A stretch of DNA of 27,349 bases, taken from a virus. The DNA lies in IMG/VR virus record IMGVR_UViG_3300023170_002300, positions 1 to 27,349 of that record. One strand, written 5' to 3'. The position numbers and the translations under genes were made by a program. The notes under the pieces are model-generated. The model did no database searches and was not told the origin of the DNA. It was given only the letters and a program-made list of their open reading frames with translations. Below, piece after piece: positions 15,608 through 22,602 of the stretch (positions within the stretch are counted from its first letter, which is position 1; every line of letters starts with the position of its first letter).

Positions 15608-16084
15608 ATGACAAAGAAACTGGAAGAAGAATTTAATTTGCCACCTATTGAAGAAGTTACTGAAATTGTGCCTTCAAAAGAAGAAAGTGAAGAAGTAATT
15701 GAAGAAACGCAACAAGCATTAAGTGTTAGTGAAAAGATTAATGCGGCCTTTAAGGAAATAAAAGGTTTAGAAGATCACGAAACTGAAATGAGTGACATAG
15801 CCAAAAAGGCTATTGAAAGTTATGAAACACTTATGCAACTTGGTATGAATGTAAGTGATATGGCGGCTGGTAAAGTATTTGCAGAAGCAAGTAATATGCT
15901 TAAAATAGCCTTAGATGCCAGTGATGCCAAAACAAAAGCAAAACTACAACAAATAGATTTAATGCTTAAAAAAGCCAGAATAGATAAATTTAGTGACAAA
16001 GGTACAGGCGGAGAAGAAACAGTACAAGCAACTGTTTTTGACAGAAACGATTTACTAAAAATTATAAAAGGCGGAACAGATTAA
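15608..16084 (+). CDS. 16: Terminase small subunit gp16
   Basis: The 158-aa protein fits the T4 gp16 family, the ring-forming regulator that recognises phage DNA and stimulates the gp17 packaging motor. The N-terminus is acidic and probably disordered (residues 1-45). The central helical oligomerisation core reads ISYETLMQLGM-like (ESYETLMQLGMNVSDMAAGKV), then FAEASNMLKIALDASDAKTK and LQQIDLMLKKARIDK, as in marine T4-like gp16. The C-terminal VFDRNDLLKIIKG is the usual tail. Length matches T4 gp16 (164 aa). It is separated from gp17 by three genes, unlike T4 where the two overlap. Leaderless initiation is predicted. Confidence 0.85.
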   Translation: MTKKLEEEFNLPPIEEVTEIVPSKEESEEVIEETQQALSVSEKINAAFKEIKGLEDHETEMSDIAKKAIESYETLMQLGMNVSDMAAGKVFAEASNMLKIALDASDAKTKAKLQQIDLMLKKARIDKFSDKGTGGEETVQATVFDRNDLLKIIKGGTD

Positions 16085-16089
16085 AAAAT

Positions 16090-16097
16090 GATAAATA
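16090..16097 (+). promoter_or_regulatory. Late promoter octamer GATAAATA before the 231-aa protein
   Basis: Lies 6 nt after the gp16 stop. The predicted start near 16103 gives a short leader with a GGAG site (16110-16113) before the ATG at 16120. Confidence 0.68.
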
Positions 16098-16119
16098 AGT
16101 GTGTTAATTGGAGTTTTTT

Positions 16120-16815
16120 ATGGAATTAAAACAATATATTTCAGAAGCATTTAGTAAAGAATACGGCTTTAGAGTTAAAATTGCCGCAGATTGTGGTAGC
16201 GATCATATGGACATTATAGAAAAATGTCTATCAAAATATAATTTAGTCAGTGCGGCACCATTTAAAAGAACTCCAATAGAAGAAAACCCACAAGAATTTT
16301 TAAGAGCCAAAGGTGCAAAATTTACTAGCGAAGTATGTAGCACAGACATAGTTTTAAAATATCCAGTTAACGACAGAATTTTAGAAGTATGGTTAGCAGT
16401 AAATCTTGGTTTAGATCATGAAAGAGTTTTATGTTATGGTGTTAAAGAACCAAGACGTTTAGAAGCAGACATGGCCGCTGAAAGATTAGAGGCTGATGAA
16501 GACAGATTTGTAAACGAAGAAGATTCAGCACTAGCCAAAGAAGAAATGGAACATTATGCAATAGATGATGAATTTGTAGAAGATGGGCCTCTTTTTGGTG
16601 AAGAGTTTAATAAAAAATTCCTAGACGAACTTAACAAAATTAAAGCAGAAAAAGGTGCTGATTATTTCCGCAACTACCCAAGCAAAGATGAGTTAATGGG
16701 CGATGCTTTAAGACCAACATATGACACAATAGTTGGTACACCTAATATGGGTAGAGGTGCAGAAAGCACAAAACAAGTAGATAATATTGCTCAACACGGT
16801 ACTAGGAGCAGATAA
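16120..16815 (+). CDS. Conserved phage protein of unknown function, 231 aa
   Basis: The start at the ATG at 16120 is supported by a GGAG site 6 nt upstream; an in-frame TTG at 16108 lies upstream of that site. The N-terminal domain (residues about 1-110) looks compact: MELKQYISEAFSKEYGFRVKIAADC, DIIEKCLSKYNLVSAAPFKRTPIEENP, DIVLKYPVNDRILEVWLAVNLG. A long acidic linker follows (about 120-165), then a polar C-terminus ending NIAQHGTRSR. I recognise the N-terminal pattern from marine T4-like phages without a known role. Position between gp16 and gp17 suggests packaging or capsid-related function. The stop overlaps the next start by one base. Confidence 0.65.
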   Translation: MELKQYISEAFSKEYGFRVKIAADCGSDHMDIIEKCLSKYNLVSAAPFKRTPIEENPQEFLRAKGAKFTSEVCSTDIVLKYPVNDRILEVWLAVNLGLDHERVLCYGVKEPRRLEADMAAERLEADEDRFVNEEDSALAKEEMEHYAIDDEFVEDGPLFGEEFNKKFLDELNKIKAEKGADYFRNYPSKDELMGDALRPTYDTIVGTPNMGRGAESTKQVDNIAQHGTRSR

Positions 16816-17504
16816 TGAAATTAGATCAGATGTTTGAAAATCCATCACAAGGAGTTGCAATGGGCTCCAATATGGCTAAAAAAGAAATTGGCGGTAAAGC
16901 ATCTGGACAAATGACTGCAAGAGCATTAGACCAATTACAAAGCGGTAATGTTTTAAGTAGAAATCTAATAGACGCACTTGAACCATATGCAAATATTTTA
17001 TCTGACATTATGGAAGATCCTAAATACAGAAATAGATTTTTAGCATTAGTTAGACAAATGCATCAGGACAAAATGAGCGGTAAGGAAATAGAATCAATAG
17101 AAGAAGCATATTTCCCAAGTCCTGAAGTTATGTCAGGTGCTGTTGAACAAGAAGATGACAAAGAATCCGTATCATACAGCAAAACCAAAAAACAAGGTGA
17201 TGCACAAGTAACTGTCAGTGCAAATGCTGACAGTATGCAAGAATTACATGATATATTAAAACTTGCAGGTATCACATTACCTAAAACAGATAGCCAAGAA
17301 CCTGAACAAGAGGAACCTGAACAAGAGGAACCTGAACAAGAGGAACCAGAAGTTGAAATGGATGACGAATGTGGTTGTGATGATGAACCAGAAAGTGCTC
17401 CTTCAGTTTTAGTAAAACCTCAATTAGATAATCCTTCATATAGCACGGATAAAGAAACTTTAATAAACGTATTAAAGGATAAATTACAAAAATCCCTTTC
17501 TTAA
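16815..17504 (+). CDS. Acidic repeat-containing phage protein, unknown function
   Basis: The 229-aa protein overlaps the previous stop by one base (TAATG). Residues 1-105 are helical and likely folded (MTARALDQLQSGNVLSRNLIDALEP, ILSDIMEDPKYRNRFLALVRQM). A later short segment, SMQELHDILKLAGITLP, resembles a motif recurring in marine T4-like phage structural or head-core proteins. A run of PEQEE repeats encoded by three perfect 15-bp units follows, then a DECGCDDEPE stretch and a C-terminal helix. Acidic, low-complexity content fits a scaffold or internal head protein, but this is inference only. Confidence 0.6.
   Translation: MKLDQMFENPSQGVAMGSNMAKKEIGGKASGQMTARALDQLQSGNVLSRNLIDALEPYANILSDIMEDPKYRNRFLALVRQMHQDKMSGKEIESIEEAYFPSPEVMSGAVEQEDDKESVSYSKTKKQGDAQVTVSANADSMQELHDILKLAGITLPKTDSQEPEQEEPEQEEPEQEEPEVEMDDECGCDDEPESAPSVLVKPQLDNPSYSTDKETLINVLKDKLQKSLS
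17298..17342 (+). repeat. Three perfect tandem 15-bp repeats (GAACCTGAACAAGAG)
   Basis: Units at 17298-17312, 17313-17327 and 17328-17342 are identical, followed by a degenerate fourth unit. They encode EPEQE three times in frame. Identity at synonymous positions points to recent slippage expansion. Confidence 0.97.
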
Positions 17505-17505
17505 A

Positions 17506-18372
17506 ATGATCCAAGACCTTTACGTAGACGGATGTAGTTACGCATCTGGATGGGGCAAGGGTTTAGAAAAAACTTTATTTAGGCCAAAATGGACTAATTC
17601 CTCTTCCTGGGTTGATACATTTACAGAATTTACAAATACAGAAAATTTGTGGAATCATTCTTTAGTAGCGAAGCCATTAGATATGCAGATTATAGATATT
17701 AAAAATTTCTGTGATCAATATTTAAAAAAATATAAAACATATGATAGATTATTTGTTTGCGTAGAATTTTCAAGTACAACTTATAAATCTTTTCAAACTG
17801 TAAAAGTTAGAGACGGCGAATTTAAAAATGAAATAGTTTACCCTGTTATATTAGCAAAAGCACAAGATATAGAAACAGAAAATTATCTTATCCATTATGT
17901 AAGAAAAACAAATGATTATTTAGATGTACAAGAACCAATGTTTGTAAAAATGGATGAAGATACAATAGATCCTGAAGATAGAAAACGTACTGAACAAAGT
18001 GCAAGAACTTGGTTTTTTGGTAGGCATAATGCTTTTGTAGAACATACAGATTATACTTTCAAATGTGTGGCAAAAATTAAAAAGTTTTTATATTTAAGAA
18101 ATATACCTTTTGTAATGTATTCTGCAGGAGTTTCAGATAATCACCCACATAAAGAATTTTTAGATTTTGCTCTAAGACCTTTAAGTAAAGATAATAGACT
18201 TGTGCCTTTAACTGCATTTACAGGGCTTCAACTATCTGCAAAATATTCTTTAGAACAATATGCAAATCATCCTGATGAAAATGGACATTTTGCTATTGGA
18301 AAACATCTTTATGACTGGGTGACTAAACACGATCTTACAAAAAAACCAAACTCCAGCATAATTACAATATAA
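17506..18372 (+). CDS. SGNH/GDSL-hydrolase-like cargo protein
   Basis: The 288-aa protein opens with VDGCSYASGWG, which resembles SGNH block I with Ser11 as potential nucleophile. Near the end it has NHPDENGHFAIGKHLYDWV (His255, His261), like the block V region around the catalytic His of SGNH hydrolases. The Asp three residues before the His in the canonical DXXH is not present (Tyr252), so catalysis is uncertain. Members act as esterases or acetylhydrolases on lipids and polysaccharides. The gene starts one base after the preceding stop with no ribosome binding site, and its own stop lies in the gp17 late promoter. It is thus inserted neatly between packaging genes, more AT-rich than they are, and looks like cargo rather than core. 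A structural or host-surface role is possible. Confidence 0.6.
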   Translation: MIQDLYVDGCSYASGWGKGLEKTLFRPKWTNSSSWVDTFTEFTNTENLWNHSLVAKPLDMQIIDIKNFCDQYLKKYKTYDRLFVCVEFSSTTYKSFQTVKVRDGEFKNEIVYPVILAKAQDIETENYLIHYVRKTNDYLDVQEPMFVKMDEDTIDPEDRKRTEQSARTWFFGRHNAFVEHTDYTFKCVAKIKKFLYLRNIPFVMYSAGVSDNHPHKEFLDFALRPLSKDNRLVPLTAFTGLQLSAKYSLEQYANHPDENGHFAIGKHLYDWVTKHDLTKKPNSSIITI

Positions 18373-18375
18373 ATA
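18368..18375 (+). promoter_or_regulatory. Perfect late promoter TATAAATA before gp17, leaderless geometry
   Basis: Exact T4 late consensus octamer containing the TAA stop of the upstream gene (18370-18372), then GTAAT and the gp17 ATG at 18381. No Shine-Dalgarno sequence is present. Confidence 0.8.
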
Positions 18376-18380
18376 GTAAT

Positions 18381-19961
18381 ATGGCTAGAGGAACAGCAGA
18401 TACCAGTCTGGTTAAACAGGGCTATAGTAAAACAGCATATACACCAGATACCATAGAGGATTTTAAAAATTGTGCCGATCCGGCAACAGGTCCTCTGTAT
18501 TTTATGGAAAATCATGTTAAAATCCAACATCCTACTAAAGGCGGTATTAATTTTGAGCCATTCAGTTATCAGTTAGAACTTATAGAAAATTATAATAATT
18601 ACAGATATAGTATCAACATGCTGGGCAGACAGATGGGTAAAACCACTGTGGCGGCAGGATACTTGCTGTGGTATGCTATGTTTAAACCAGACAGCACAAT
18701 ACTAGTTGCGGCTCATAAACAAGCAGGTGCTCAGGAGATTATGCAACGTATACGTTATGCTTATGAAAGTGTGCCTGATCATATTCGTGCAGGTGTCACT
18801 GAATACAATAAAGGAAGTATAAGTTTTGATAATGGCAGTAGGATAGTTGCAAGTACAACCACAGAAAACACTGGTAGGGGTATGTCACTTACCCTAGTGT
18901 ACTTGGACGAGTTTGCTTTTGTGCCTCCTAGAATTGCCGCTGAGTTTTGGACTTCATTATCACCAACACTGGCAACAGGTGGTAAATGTATTATCACAAG
19001 TACACCCAACAGTGATGAAGATACTTTTGCTATGATTTGGAATCAAGCAAACAAACTGTTTGATGAATATGGGAACGAACAAGATGTTGGTATAAATGGT
19101 TTTAAACCCATGTTAGCAAAATGGGACGAACACCCTGACAGAGATGCCACATGGGCAACAGAAGAACGTGGCAGAATTGGCGAAGAACGTTTTAGACGTG
19201 AACACGAATGTGAATTTATTATATATGATGAAACACTTATTGATCCATTAAAACTTATAGAATTAAATGGGGTAGACCCAACTATCAGAATGGGACAAAC
19301 ACGTTGGTATAAACACCCATCACCTGATTGTATGTATGTTGTGAGTTTGGATCCTAGTACAGGTACAGGCGGTGACAATGCCGCAATACAGGTTTTAGAA
19401 CTTCCAAGTATGACTCAGGTAGCAGAATGGCAACATAACAAAACTCCCATAGAAGGCCAGGTCAAAGTCATGATGGAAATCATGCAATATATCAAAGAAC
19501 AAGGTGCATATCAGATTTATTGGAGTGTGGAAAACAATGCTATAGGTGAAGCCGCATTGGTGGTTATCAGAGATACAGGTGAAGAAAGTTTTCCAGGCGA
19601 AATGCTACATGAACCCAAAAAGATACAGGGCAAAAAAGGCAGACGAGGTTATCATACCACACACAAAAGTAAAATAGAAACCTGTTTGATTTTAAAAAGG
19701 CTTGTTGAACAAGACAAAATAAAATTAAAAAGTAAATCTCTAATAAGCGAATTAAAAAGTTTTGTGTCAACATCTAACACTTTTAAAGCAAAACCGGGAG
19801 GCACAGATGACTTGGTTATGTCCTTGGTACTTGGATTGCGAATGGTTGACTTTATCAGTACATTTGAAGATGATGTTTACAATATAGTTAATAGTGGATT
19901 GGGTTGGGAAGATTTTAATGATGATGGTGACGATTACGATCAACCAATGCCATTAATTTAA
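18381..19961 (+). CDS. 17: Terminase large subunit gp17
   Basis: The 526-aa protein is the packaging ATPase-nuclease that drives DNA into the prohead. Walker A is GRQMGKTT (residues 82-89), Walker B with the catalytic Glu is LVYLDEF (172-178), followed by the ITSTPNS coupling motif (about 206-211). The C-terminal RNase-H-like nuclease shows SLDPSTGTGGD (Asp324), SVENN (Glu384) and GGTDDLVMSL as the late acidic motif. Length is shorter than T4 gp17 (610 aa) mainly at the ends, as in marine relatives. It has an exact-consensus late promoter with predicted leaderless start. Its partner gp16 is about 2.3 kb upstream. Confidence 0.97.
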   Translation: MARGTADTSLVKQGYSKTAYTPDTIEDFKNCADPATGPLYFMENHVKIQHPTKGGINFEPFSYQLELIENYNNYRYSINMLGRQMGKTTVAAGYLLWYAMFKPDSTILVAAHKQAGAQEIMQRIRYAYESVPDHIRAGVTEYNKGSISFDNGSRIVASTTTENTGRGMSLTLVYLDEFAFVPPRIAAEFWTSLSPTLATGGKCIITSTPNSDEDTFAMIWNQANKLFDEYGNEQDVGINGFKPMLAKWDEHPDRDATWATEERGRIGEERFRREHECEFIIYDETLIDPLKLIELNGVDPTIRMGQTRWYKHPSPDCMYVVSLDPSTGTGGDNAAIQVLELPSMTQVAEWQHNKTPIEGQVKVMMEIMQYIKEQGAYQIYWSVENNAIGEAALVVIRDTGEESFPGEMLHEPKKIQGKKGRRGYHTTHKSKIETCLILKRLVEQDKIKLKSKSLISELKSFVSTSNTFKAKPGGTDDLVMSLVLGLRMVDFISTFEDDVYNIVNSGLGWEDFNDDGDDYDQPMPLI

Positions 19962-19962
19962 A

Positions 19963-21192
19963 ATGATTCCTGCAAATATTTTAACTAACAGTTCTTTTAT
20001 AAATTATAAAGATACTAAAATAATTGTTCCTAATGGATTTACTGAAGACATCACCGATACAATAATTAATGAAGGACCCACAACATTTAATAAATGTTTT
20101 GGATTTCAAAGTTATTCTGATGACATTACATTAGAATTAAGAGCCCCCAGTTTTTTTGTGCAAGATGAAAATAAATTAGGTGTGTACCATATAGTTTTTA
20201 ATGAGACAATTTTTAATTTAAATTTCATTCCAGATAATTTTATTTTTAATATTCCTAAACGTGTAATAGAAGATCATAAAGAAGGCAAATGTATTATTGT
20301 TTTTGATATAAGTTCTGATAATGTTATACCTTATGGTAAAATAAAGAATACAATAGAGAACACAATTAAATTTTATAATTTAATAAAAAATAATTGTGTT
20401 TTATTTACATGTTTTGAAAACGAAACAAATTTTTTAGACATAAAAAATATTGGTATTAACGTAGTATTGCCTACATTTAAGATTCCTAACATAAAAGATG
20501 CAATTAATTATTCATTGGCAAACAAAAATAGAAAACATAAAATAAGATGTTTAAATGGTAAACACAGAACACATAGATTTAAATTTTTTGAAAAAATCTT
20601 TAATAATGATCATTTAAAAAATAATGAAATATCATATTGTTTGTTGCCAGATTTTAATAATAGCGATCAATTATATGAAATTAAAAAAATATGTGTTGAT
20701 AACAAAATTTTAGATATTTTGCCATTAAACGGAAAAGACGGGGGTGTTAGAAATTCCTCAGACATTAGAAAAAATTGGCATAAATCTTGTTTAGCAGATT
20801 TTTATGTGGAATTTTCAGTTGAATCTGTTTGTGATGAAAAAAATATATTTCTCACAGAAAAAACAGCAAGACCTATATTAAGTATGGTTCCATTTGTTTT
20901 ATTATCAAGTCCTTTTTCTTTAAAAAATCTACAAAATAAAGGGTTTAAAACATTTAATAAATGGTGGAACGAAAGTTATGATAATGAAATAGATGTTAAT
21001 AAAAGAATAGATAAGGTATTTGATGTATTTGAATACATTAATTCTTTGTCGTTTTCAGACTTAGATCAATTAATTATTGAAGCACATGATACTTTAGTTC
21101 ATAATATAATGTTTTATAATAGGTACCAATCAACTTACAAATGTTTTGATAGTTGTAAAAAATATTTTGAAAAATTAAATTCTGATAAATAG
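19963..21192 (+). CDS. Glycosyltransferase-like cargo protein, paralogue A
   Basis: The 409-aa protein starts one base after the gp17 stop without a ribosome binding site. Two landmarks are shared with the gene at 25357: a central IRCLNGKHRTHRFKFF block (about residue 191) and a C-terminal IFLTEKTARPILSMVPFVLL block (about 297) followed by GFKTFNKWWNESYDNEID. The S/F-x-TEK-x-x-P-I pattern resembles the nucleotide-sugar site of GT-B transferases such as GT10 fucosyltransferases and exostosins. Glycosyl transfer is therefore suggested, not shown. It is much more AT-rich than gp17: one sampled 60-nt line at 20221 has 12 G/C against 23 in a line of gp17. Its stop lies within the next gene's promoter. 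It is probably acquired cargo acting on surface glycans, virion proteins or DNA. Confidence 0.55.
   Translation: MIPANILTNSSFINYKDTKIIVPNGFTEDITDTIINEGPTTFNKCFGFQSYSDDITLELRAPSFFVQDENKLGVYHIVFNETIFNLNFIPDNFIFNIPKRVIEDHKEGKCIIVFDISSDNVIPYGKIKNTIENTIKFYNLIKNNCVLFTCFENETNFLDIKNIGINVVLPTFKIPNIKDAINYSLANKNRKHKIRCLNGKHRTHRFKFFEKIFNNDHLKNNEISYCLLPDFNNSDQLYEIKKICVDNKILDILPLNGKDGGVRNSSDIRKNWHKSCLADFYVEFSVESVCDEKNIFLTEKTARPILSMVPFVLLSSPFSLKNLQNKGFKTFNKWWNESYDNEIDVNKRIDKVFDVFEYINSLSFSDLDQLIIEAHDTLVHNIMFYNRYQSTYKCFDSCKKYFEKLNSDK
21184..21191 (+). promoter_or_regulatory. Late promoter octamer GATAAATA overlapping upstream stop, leaderless geometry
   Basis: The upstream gene ends GAT AAA TAG, so its last two sense codons and most of its stop form the octamer. 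GTTAT and the ATG at 21197 follow, again with 5-nt spacing and no ribosome binding site. Confidence 0.75.
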
Positions 21193-21196
21193 TTAT

Positions 21197-22453
21197 ATGG
21201 CTATAAACATTAATACAGTATCTGAGAAACTTTTTAACATTTTAAAAGGCTTTGGCTACGAAGTAAAAAGTTTTAACAAAGAGGGTAAAATTGTAATCAA
21301 CCCACAAGAAGCAACACGTTTTGCTGTATCAGAACCCAATTTACTAGCAAGATTAGATGTTAATGATAAAACAATTATGTTAGCAACTAGCAGTGAACTA
21401 AGTGAATCTCCAGTAAGAGGTATGATTAAAGACTTAGCACAGGATTACTTGTTAAATTTTGATTACAGAATATTTGATAAAAAAATTAAACCTAAAGGCG
21501 AAAATTTGGACATAGCCAAGAATGCGGAGAAAGATATGGCAGATGTAATGGAGGCAAGTTTAGGCAGAATGACTGGTAGTACAAAAACCAGTTATCAACC
21601 ATTAGACAATGTTAGAGTAGTAGTAAGACATAAAAAACCTGTAGATGAAGAAGTACGTGGTTCCAGAAGTAGAAATATCCACAGCATCTTTATTCAAAGG
21701 GGAGATGAAAGATTTAAAATGGCTGAAAATAATTTATCAGCCGCCAGAGCAATGGCAAGACACCTATACAATGGTGGTGAAATGTATGATAACATTGGTG
21801 AAGCAATAACTACAATGGCACAGGATTACAGACAACTCCGTGAGTTTGTAAGATATGTTAAAGGTGCAAAACTTGTAAATGAAACAAACGAAGAATATGT
21901 TTCACTAGCATTGGAAAACATTGGTGAGATTAAAAACACATTTAAAAGATTAAGTGGAGTCAAAACATACGCAAATGCTATAGAAAGCATTGAGGATTAC
22001 GGCTCAGTCGAAATGTTAGAAGATGATTTAGATTTAGAAAGTAAATTTACTGAAACACATTTTGACGACAAAGTTGCTAATGTAATGAATAATTTAAAAT
22101 CATTGGCAAATAGAAGAAAAAGTTTTGAAAGCAAAATTGTTAAAGCAATTGAATCAGAAACATTTGATGGTGTAAAAGATAGATTACAGGAATCTGATCT
22201 AGTAGATTTTGCAACACCACATGCAAAACTTGGATACCAAGTTAGTCAGTTAGGCTATAGTGCTAAAGACGATGTATTAGCAAACTATTTACAGAGTATT
22301 AGCAGTAAACTAAATGACGGCGGAGAACTAAGTCAATTTGAATATGGTGCTATCAAAAGTTGTTTATTAAGTGCAAATCAAAACGTACAAAAAACTGCTC
22401 CAGTAGATGTAGCAGAAACATACGAAGCATTTTTGGACCAATTTACACAGTAA
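21197..22453 (+). CDS. Conserved marine T4-like phage protein, unknown function, 418 aa
   Basis: The N-terminal domain (residues about 1-105) contains FGYEVKSFNKEGKIVINPQEATRFAV. It is followed by a linker and a block IHSIFIQRGDERFKMAENNLSAARAMARHLYNGGEMYDNIGEAI that I recognise as recurring in marine T4-like phages, without known function. The C-terminal half is largely helical. It starts directly at a late-promoter geometry, so it is expected to be made late and may be a virion or head-core component. It is followed by about 150 bp of non-coding regulatory DNA. No catalytic motif is seen. Confidence 0.65.
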   Translation: MAININTVSEKLFNILKGFGYEVKSFNKEGKIVINPQEATRFAVSEPNLLARLDVNDKTIMLATSSELSESPVRGMIKDLAQDYLLNFDYRIFDKKIKPKGENLDIAKNAEKDMADVMEASLGRMTGSTKTSYQPLDNVRVVVRHKKPVDEEVRGSRSRNIHSIFIQRGDERFKMAENNLSAARAMARHLYNGGEMYDNIGEAITTMAQDYRQLREFVRYVKGAKLVNETNEEYVSLALENIGEIKNTFKRLSGVKTYANAIESIEDYGSVEMLEDDLDLESKFTETHFDDKVANVMNNLKSLANRRKSFESKIVKAIESETFDGVKDRLQESDLVDFATPHAKLGYQVSQLGYSAKDDVLANYLQSISSKLNDGGELSQFEYGAIKSCLLSANQNVQKTAPVDVAETYEAFLDQFTQ

Positions 22454-22467
22454 AAACACACATAACA

Positions 22468-22475
22468 GATAAATA
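22468..22475 (+). promoter_or_regulatory. Late promoter octamer GATAAATA upstream of gp32
   Basis: Lies 15 nt after the preceding stop. Its predicted start (about 22481) coincides with the beginning of a stem-loop. It would give gp32 late expression in addition to the sigma70-type promoter downstream. Confidence 0.6.
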
Positions 22476-22481
22476 AATTTG

Positions 22482-22499
22482 TTAGCCAGAAATGGCTAA
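22482..22499 (+). promoter_or_regulatory. GNRA-type stem-loop at predicted 5' end of late gp32 transcript
   Basis: TTAGCCA (22482-22488), tetraloop GAAA and TGGCTAA (22493-22499) form a perfect 7-bp stem. No T-run follows, so a terminator is unlikely. It could protect the 5' end or take part in autoregulation of gp32, as leader structures do in T4. Confidence 0.55.
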
Positions 22500-22516
22500 T
22501 AGTTGTAAAAAAGTAC

Positions 22517-22545
22517 TTGACATTTTTACATCATGGCAATATAAT
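22517..22545 (+). promoter_or_regulatory. Consensus sigma70 promoter upstream of gp32
   Basis: TTGACA at 22517-22522 and TATAAT at 22540-22545 are separated by exactly 17 nt. This is a perfect host-type vegetative promoter. The predicted transcript starts near 22552, about 50 nt before the gp32 ATG. It would express gp32, uvsX and probably uvsY early, before the late system acts. Confidence 0.9.
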
Positions 22546-22602
22546 TAAGGCACAGTAATATGAATGTATTACGAACATGGCATAAACAAAGGAGAAAACA
22601 TT

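Noticed and set aside
17298-17342. Possible CRISPR or iteron array
   Set aside because: Only three 15-bp units without spacers, in frame inside a gene, encoding an acidic repeat. No array architecture.
22482-22499. Rho-independent terminator after the 418-aa gene
   Set aside because: The stem-loop is perfect but not followed by a T-run, and it lies just downstream of a late octamer. A 5' leader structure fits better.
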